Source: Thraustochytrium sp. TN22
Taxonomy: Eukaryota > Sar > Bigyra > Thraustochytrida > Thraustochytriidae
Reading direction: 5' to 3'
Assembly (NCBI GenBank): GCA_013306675.1
Contig: JABLUY010000004.1
Span: 248,001 to 312,000, forward strand
DNA length: 64,000 bases
The notes under the pieces are model-generated. The model saw only the letters and a program-made list of their open reading frames with translations, had not been told where the DNA came from and did no database searches. The stretch's first letter is position 1. Every line of letters begins with the position of its first letter. Of this stretch, positions 45,601-54,600 are shown one piece after another. The translations under genes were made by a program, and so were the position numbers.

Positions 45601-48600
45601 CACGCTGCAGGACTGGCTGCAGCGCTTCCACGCCGGCAAGACCGCGCACTCGTGGCACGAGATCGTCCTGCGCAAGCACGCGCTCTATCTGGACCCGCCC
45701 CTGCAGGACGCGCGCCTGGCCTGCGTGCGCTCGCTGCACGAGTGCGTCGACATCGTCGCGGACCTGCCGCGCATTCACAGCGCGCGCTACGACACGGACA
45801 ACGCCGTGGCCACCACGCGTCGCAGCTCGCTGCTCAACGACGCTGCCGGCCTCGCGCTGCTGCAGGCCGCCTACACGCAGATCGAAGCGCGCATCCGCGA
45901 GGTGGACGCCTACGTGGCTACCTGGCTCCAGTACCAGGCGCTCTGGGAGATGGAGTCCAACCAGGTCTTCGAGGCCGTCGGCGACGCTTTCGACCACTGG
46001 CACCAGTTGCTCAAGGACGTGCACGCGGCGCGCACCACCTTCGACACGGCCGACCACATGCGCCGCTTCGGCCCGGTCACGGTCGACTTCCAGCAGGTGC
46101 AGGCGCAGATCAGCCTGCGCTACGACGCATGGCACAAGGAACTCCTCGGGCGCTTCGGACTGCTCCTGGGCGACGCCATCAAGGCCTTCTACGACGACGT
46201 CTCGCACATGCGCTCGGACCTCGAGGCCGGCTCTTTCGATGCGCCCACCGCCGACGTCGTCATCTTCATCACGGTGCTGCGCAAGGTGCAGGCGCGCCGT
46301 CCAGCGCTGGCGGACCAGCTCCACAGCTTCGTCGACGCCGAGCGCCTCGCGCAGCGCCAGCGCATGGCCTTCCCGTCCAACTGGCTCTGGGTCGCCAACC
46401 TGCAGGGCGAGTGGGACGCGCTCGAGCAAATTCTCGCGCGCAAGGAGCGCGTGCTCGAGGCGGAGCTGCCCTCGCTGCAGTCCAAGATCCAGGCCGAGGA
46501 CCGCGCCGTAGCGGCGCGCGTCGACCAGCTGGCCACCGACTGGGCCGACCAGCGGCCCGTCGGCGGAGACGCGCGGCCGGGCGACGCGCTCGAGGTTCTC
46601 GCGCTCTTCGCCACGCGCAAGGCGCGCCTGCAGGACGAGTGGGACCGTCTGGCGCTCGCCAAGGACGCGCTGCAGACCGACGCCGCGGCGCCGGCGCTCG
46701 CGGAGGGCGACAAGCAGCCGCATCCCGTGCTGGACAGCGTCGGCTCGGAGATTGAGAGCCTGCAGGAGGTCTGGCGCGCTCTCGCCGACGTCGCCGAGGC
46801 GCTAGCGCGTCTGCGCGAGCTCCCGTGGACCGCCGTCGTGCCCAAGAAGCTGCGCGCCTCCCTCGACGAGATCCTGCAGGAGCTGCGCAAGCTTCCGAGC
46901 CGCGTGCGCCAGTACGAGGCCTTTGAGTATATCCAGGACACCGTGCGCGACTACAAGAAGACGCAGCCGCTCATCATCGAGCTGCGCTCCGAGGCGCTAA
47001 AGGAGAGGCACTGGCGCAAGATCAAGGCGGAGCTTGGCCTCAAGTCCACGACCGACCTCTCGCTCGGCGACCTCTGGGCCACGGACCTCAAGCGCCACCA
47101 GAAGCCGCTGCAGGACATCTTTCGCACGGCGCAGGGCGAGATGGGGCTTGAGGAGTTCCTACGCCAGATTCGCGAGTTCTGGACCACCTACGAGCTGGAC
47201 CTGATCAACTTTCAGAACCGCTGCCGCATCATTCGCGGCTGGGACGAGCTGTTCTCGCAGCTCGACGAGCACACGAACAGCTTGGCGTCCATGAAGCAGA
47301 GCCCGTACTTTAAGGTCTTCGAGGAGGACGCCGCCGCCTGGGAGGACAAGCTCCTGCGCATCCGCGTCGTCCTCGACATTTGGATCGACGTGCAGCGCCG
47401 CTGGGTGTACCTGGGCACCATCCTGCTCGGCAGCGCTGACATCAAGCAGCAGCTTCCCAACGAGTATAGCCGCTTCTCCTCCATTGACGGCGAGTTCGTC
47501 ACGCTCATGCGCAAGGTCTCGCGCAGCCCGCGCCTGGTCGACCTCATTCAGGCCATGCCCAACCTGGATCACTCGCTGGGCCGCCTCGCGGACCTGCTCG
47601 AGAAGATCCAGCGCGCCCTCGGTGACTACCTGGAGCGCCAGCGCCAGAGCTTCTCGCGCTTCTACTTTGTGGGCGACGAGGACCTGCTCGAGATCATCGG
47701 CAACTCCAAGGACCCGGTCAAGATCCAGCGCCATATGAGCAAGATGTTCGCCGGCATCGTCGCACTCCGTCTCGAGGGCGGCGGCGGCCCGGACGACATC
47801 GGCAGCGGTGGCGCCGCCGCCGCTGCCGCCGCGCCCACGGCCACTGCCATGACGTCCCGCGAGGGTGAGGTCGTGCCCTTCGCGCCGGGCCCGGTTGTCA
47901 TCGCCGGCAAGGTCAACGACTGGCTGCGGGCCGTGGAGCGCGCCATGCAGACCACCTTGGCCACGCTCCTGCGCTCGGCCAACGAGGCCAACCCGCTGGC
48001 GGCCATTGGCAATGGCGACGAGGCCGACGCCGACGCCGACGCCGCTTTTGCGCCCTGGCTCGACCGCTTCCCGGCGCAGATCCTCATTCTGGCCAGCCAG
48101 GTTTCGTGGTGCGCCAATATGGAGGCAGCGCTGGCCGGGTCGGCCGACGCCGCCCCCGGCGCGCTCGACCAGCTGTGCGGTCGCGCCGAGCACTGGCTCG
48201 GTATTCTGGCCCAGCGCGTCCTCTCCGGCGCGCTCTCCGTGGAGGCGCGCAAGAAGCACGAGCAGATCATCACCGAGATGGTGCACCAGCGCGACGTGCT
48301 GCGCAAGCTGGCCGGGCGCGCGCGGTCGGATGGCGCGGTGGCGGCCAGCAGCGCCTTCGAGTGGCTTAGCCAGATCCGCTATCAGCTGCAGCAGGACAAG
48401 CTCTCGCTTCACGTGGCGAGTGCATCCTTCGACTACGGCTTCGAGTACCAGGGCGTGGGCGAGCGCCTCGTGCAGACGCCGCTCACGGACCGCTGCTACC
48501 TGGCGCTCACGCAGGCGCTGCACTTTCGCCTGGGCGGCAACCCGTTCGGCCCGGCCGGCACGGGCAAGACGGAGTCCGTCAAGGCGCTCGGCGCACAACT

Positions 48601-51600
48601 CGGCCGCTTCGTGCTGGTTTTCAACTGCGACGAGCAGTTTGACCTCAAGTCCATGGGCCGCATCTTCGTCGGTCTGTGCCAGGTCGGCGCCTGGGGCTGC
48701 TTCGACGAGTTCAACCGCCTCGAGGAGCGCATCTTGTCGGCCGTCTCGCAGCAGATCCTCGACATCCAGCGCGGCCTGCTGGAGCACCAGAAGGAGATCG
48801 CGCTGCTGGGGCGCCCGGTCTCGTTGAACCCCAACGTCGGCATCTTCGTCACCATGAACCCGGGCTACGCGGGCCGGTCCAACCTGCCGGACAACCTGAA
48901 GCAGCTCTTCCGTGCCATTGCCATGATCGAGCCGGACCGCGACCTGATCGCGCAGGTCATGCTCTTCTCGCAGGGCTTCTCGACCGCGGAGCGCCTGGCC
49001 GGCAAGATCGTGCTGCTCTTCAAGCTGTGCGCGGACCAGCTCTCGCAGCAGCCGCACTACGACTTTGGTCTGCGCGCCGTCAAGTCCGTGCTGCTCAGCG
49101 CCGGCAACCTGAAGCGCGCGGCGGCCTCGGGCGCCGCCGGGAACGCCGACGACGAGACTGCCATCCTCATTCGCAGCCTGTGCGAGAACGTCGTGCCCAA
49201 GCTCGTGTCCGAGGACGTGGCGCTCTTCCAGACGCTGCTTGGTGGCGTCTTCCCCGGCGCCACCGTGGCGCCGGCAGAGGCCCGCGAGCTGCGCCGCGCC
49301 ATCCAGCGCGTGTGCGAGGCGTGGTGCCTGGAGCCCAGCGAGCGCTGGGTCAACAAGGTACTGCAGCTGGACCAGGTGCAGGAGATGCGCCACGGCATCA
49401 TGATGGTGGGGCCGTCCGGCTCGGGCAAGTCCTCCTCGTGGCGCGTGCTGCTTGAGGCCAAGGAGCTCGTGGATGGGCAAAAGGGCCAAGCGCACGTGAT
49501 TGACCCCAAGGCCATCTCCAAGGAGGCGCTCTATGGTCAGCTCGACCCCAACACGCTCGAGTGGACCAACGGCATCTTCACGCACACGTTGCGCACCATT
49601 CTCAACAACGTGCGCGGCGAGAAGGACAAGCGCCACTGGATCATCTTCGACGGCGACGTCGACCCGGAGTGGGCCGAGAACCTCAACTCGGTTCTCGACG
49701 ACAACAAGCTGCTCACGCTGCCCAACGGCGAGCGCCTGAGCATTCCGGACAACGTGCGCATAGTGTTCGAGGTGGAAACGCTCAAGTATGCCACGCTCGC
49801 CACCGTCAGTCGCTGCGGCATGGTCTGGTACAGTGACGACACGCTCCCCGTGGGCGATATCTTCACCAGCCGCATCCGCCTGCTGGAGCAGGGCCGCACG
49901 CGCGCCGAAGCGCCCTCGCACTGGCCCTCGGTCGCGGGTCTCGCTCCCGGTGGCGACAAGGGCGGCGCCGGGCCCGAGGCGTTCTCGCAGCAGCAACAGG
50001 AGGAGACTAAGGACGATGGCATCGAGGCGGACGAGCTCGATGAGGTCTCCATCGAGACGCGGTGCGCCGACATGGTGCGTCCGCTGCTGGCGCCCGGCGC
50101 CCTCATGCAGGAGGTGCTCCCGCTAGCTATGAAGCAGCCGCACGTCATGGATGTGACCCAAATGCGGCTGATTGTCTCGTTCTTCTCGCTTCTCGGGCGC
50201 GGCTTCGCGGCGGTGAGTGAGTACAACCAGAACCGGCCCGACTTTCCCATGGAGGAGGAGCACATGCGGCGTTTCCTGTCGCGCTGGACGCTCTTCTCGG
50301 CGCTGTGGGGCCTGGGCGGGTCCATGGCCTTTGAGGCGCGCCGCGCACTGGCCGTGGCCATCGGCTCGCGCACCACGATCGAGCTGCCCACCGGGGATCC
50401 GGCGGACCTGTGGGACTTTGAGGTCAACATCGAGGACGGCAACTGGCGCGCGTGGCAGGAGAGCGTGCCCAAGATGGAGATTGACCCGCACCGCGTCATG
50501 GACACGGACCTGGTCATCCCGACCGTCGACACGGTGCGCCACGCGCGCGTGCTGCACGCCTGGCTGGACGAGCATCGGCCGCTCATCCTGTGCGGCCCGC
50601 CCGGCTCAGGCAAGACCATGTCGCTGACGAGCGTGCTCCAAAGCATGCCAAACTTTGAGCTGGCCTCGCTCAACTTCAGCTCCGCCACCACGCCCGAGCT
50701 CATCCTCAAGACCTTCGAGCAATACTGCACGTACAAGACGACGCGCACGGGCGTCGTGCTGGCGCCGCCGCAGCCGGACCGCTGGCTGGTGGTCTTTTGC
50801 GACGAGGTCAACCTGCCGGCGGCCGACGCCTACGGCACGCAGCACGTCATCACCTTTATGCGACAGATCGTGGAGCAGGGCGGCTTTTGGCGGCCGCGCG
50901 ACCTAGCCTGGGTCGCGGTGGAGCGCATTCAGTTCGTGAGCGCGTGCAACCCGCCCACGGACCCTGGGCGCGTGCCTCTCTCGCACCGCTTCCTGCGCCA
51001 TACCCCGCTGCTGCTGGTGGACTACCCGGTGGCGAGCTCGATGAGGCAGATCTACGGCACCTTCAACCGAGCGCTGCTCAAGCTGCAGCCTTCGCTGCGC
51101 GCGCACGGCGACGCGCTCACGGACGCCATGGTGGACGTGTACGCGGCCAACAAGGCGCGCTTCTCGGCGGACGTGGCGCCGCACTACGTCTACAGCCCGC
51201 GCGAGCTGACGCGTTGGATGCGCGCTCTGTACGAGGCGCTGGGCCAGATGGAAGGCGCCTCCGAGGATCAGCTCGTGCGGCTCTGGCTGCACGAGGGCCT
51301 GCGGCTCTTTCACGACCGCCTCATTACGCGCGAGGAGCGGGCGTGGTGCGCTGACCACCTGGACGAAGTCGCGCGCGCGCGTTTCCCGGCGGCAGACCAC
51401 GCCGAGGCGCTGCAGCGGCCGGTCCTCTTCGCGAACTGGATCTCCAAGCACTACGTGAGCGTGGACCCCGTCGAGTTGCGCGACCACGTGGAGGCCCGCC
51501 TGCGCGTGTTTTACGAGGAGGAGCTCAACGTGCCGCTCGTGGTCTTCGACGACGTGCTGGAGCACGTGCTGCGCATTGACCGCGTGCTGCGGCAGCCGCT

Positions 51601-54600
51601 GGGTCACCTGCTGCTGGTGGGCAAGTCGGGCGCGGGCAAGACGGTCCTGTCGCGCTTCGTGGCGTGGATGAACGGTCTGCGCGTCTTCCAGATCAAGCTC
51701 TCGCGCAAGTACTCGCTCGAGGACTTTGACGAGGACCTGCGGTACATTATGAAGCAGGCCGGCTGCCAGGGTGAGAAGGTGTGCTTCATCTTCGACGAGA
51801 GCAACGTGCTTGAGTCCGCCTTTCTGGAGCGCATGAACGCGCTCCTGGCGAGCGGCGAGGTGCCGGGCCTGTTCGAGGGCGACGAGTACAACGCGCTCAT
51901 GAGCGCGTTCCGCGACGCGATGCAGCGCGACGGGACCTCGGGCGCCGTCATCGACACGGACGACGACGAGGAGGTCTTCAAGGCGTTCACGCGCAACGTG
52001 CAGCGCAACCTGCACGTGGTCTTCACGATGAATCCGGCGTCGAGTGACCTGAAGAACCGCGCGGCCACCTCGCCGGCACTCTTCAACCGCTGCGTGGTGG
52101 ACTGGTTCGGCGACTGGTCTGGCCAGGCGCTGGCGCAGGTGGCGCACGAGTTCACGCGCACGCTGGACCTCGACGCGAGCGCGCCCGCGTACGCGCCGCC
52201 GGCTCTGGACGCGGAGGACGAGATCCGCGGGCGCCTGGCCGGCGCGCGCACCGCGGCCGCGGTCGAGGGCGAGCCGCTCCGCTACCGCGACGCCGTGGTT
52301 GCGGCGCTCGTGACGGTGCACGAGTCCGTGCAGGCGGTGGCGACGACGCAGGCGGCGCAGCACGAGCTGCACACCTTTGTATCGCCCCGCGACTACCTGG
52401 ACCTCATCAAGCACTACGTGGATCTGTACAACGATAAGCGTGAGCACCTCGAGGAGCAGCAGCTGCACCTGAACGTGGGTCTGGACAAGCTGCGCGAGAC
52501 GGCCGACAAGGTGGAGGAGCTCGGCAAGAGCTTGGCGGTCAAGGAGACCGAGCTGGAGGCCAAGAACAAGGAGGCGAACGCGAAGCTGCAGCAGATGGTG
52601 AGCGACCAGAACGAGGCGGAGAAGAAGAAGTCCGACGCGGAGCGCATGGGCCGTGAGCTGGACGAGCGCAACGCCAAGGTCGACGTGCAGCGCGCCGAGG
52701 CAGAGGCGGAGCTTAGCCAGGCCAAGCCGGCGCTGGAGGAGGCCGAGAAGGCGGTGAGCGACATTCGGCGCGCGCACCTGGACGAGATGCGCGCGCTCAA
52801 CAACCCGCCGGCCGCCGTCAAGCTCACGCTGGAGGCCGTCTGCCTCATGCTGGGCCTCACCTTCTCCTCGTGGGCCGACATCCGCCGCATTCTGCAGCGG
52901 CGCGAGTTCATCCCGGACGTGGTCAACTTCCGGTCCGAGGACCTGACCGAGGACCGTCGCGCCAAGGTGAAGCAGATGCTGGAGAACCCGGACTTTGTCG
53001 AGGAGCGCGTCATGCATGCCAACAAGGCGTGCGTGGCGCTCTTCAAGTGGATCGTGTCGCAGCTGGACTACGCCGGCATCTTGCTGCGCATTCAGCCGCT
53101 GCGCGAGGAGATTGACCAGCTCGCGCAGGAGTCCGAGACGCTGCGCGAGCGCCAGGCGGAGGAGATGGCCAAGGTGGAAGAGCTGGAGGGCCAGATCGCG
53201 CAGCTCAAGGAGGAGTACGCCGTGCTGATTGCCGAGACCGAGACCATCAAGGCGGAGATGAACACGGTCAAGGCGCGCGTGGAGCGGTCCTCGGCGCTGC
53301 TCGACTCGCTGTCGCAGGAGAACGAGCGCTGGTCCGCCGCGCGCGTCGGCTTCGCGGACCAGATGGCCACGCTCGTGGGCGACGTCGTGCTGGCGGCCTC
53401 CTTTGTCACGTACGGCGGCTTCTTTGGCTTCCAGCAGCGGCAGACCTTTGTTGCAGACTGGCGCGACCTGCTGGAGCGCTTCGGCATTCAGTTCCGCCGC
53501 GACATCTCGCTGGTGGAGTACATGAGCCGGCCGGCGGACCGCCTGCGCTGGCACGCGCAGGGCCTGCCCAAGGACAACCTGTGCGAGGAGAACGCGGTCA
53601 TTCTGGGCACGTACAACCGCTTCCCGCTCGTCGTGGACCCGTCTGGCCAGGCGTCGGACTTCCTCATGAAGCACCTGGAGGAGCGCAAGGTGGTCAAGAC
53701 GAGCTTTCTGGACGCCGCCTTTATGAAACAGCTGGAGAGCGCGCTGCGCTTTGGCACCTGTCTGGTCATCACCGATGTGGAGAACATCGACCCGATCCTG
53801 AACCCGGTGCTGAACCGCGAGATCCACCGCACGGGCGGCCGCACGCTGGTCCGCCTGGGCGACCAGGACATCGACTTCAGCCCGAGCTTCTCCATGTACC
53901 TGACGACGCGCGACTCGACCTTCCAGTTCGCTCCGGACGTGTGCTCCCGTGTGACCTTTGTGAACTTTACGGTGACGCCGGCCAGTCTGGAGGCGCTCTG
54001 TCTGGGCAAGGTGCTGCGCGCGGAGAGGCCCGACGTGGAGAAGCAGCGCGAGGACCTGCTCAAGTTGCAGGGCGAGTTCCAGGCGCGCCTCCGCGAGCTC
54101 GAGGACCGCCTGCTCGACTCCATCAACGAGGCGCAGGGCAACATCCTGGACGACGACTCCATCATTCACACGCTCGAGAGCCTCAAGCAGGAGGCGCGCC
54201 AGATCCAGCAAAAGGCCGCCGAGGCCGACGAGGTGCTGGTCACGGTCGCCAAGACGTCGGCCTTTTACGCGGACTTTGCCGCCATGTGCTCGCGCGCCTT
54301 CTTCGCGCTGGGCCGCCTCGTCGACGTCCACTTCACCTACCACTTCTCGCTCGCGTTCTACTTTGAGATCTTGGACGGTTTGCTGCAGGCAGGCCCGGCG
54401 GCCTCCTCGTCCGCCTCTCACGAGGCGCGCCTCGCGGAACTGCGCGCGCGCTTCCTGGCGGAGCTCTTTCGCCGCGTCAAGCACTCTCTGCTGGAGCGCG
54501 ACGAGCTGCTCTTTGCGGTCGTCCTGGCTGGCGCTGCCGACCCGGCGCTGGGGGCGCGCCTCACGGCGGCCCTCGGGGTGGACCCGGCCGCAGACCTGAG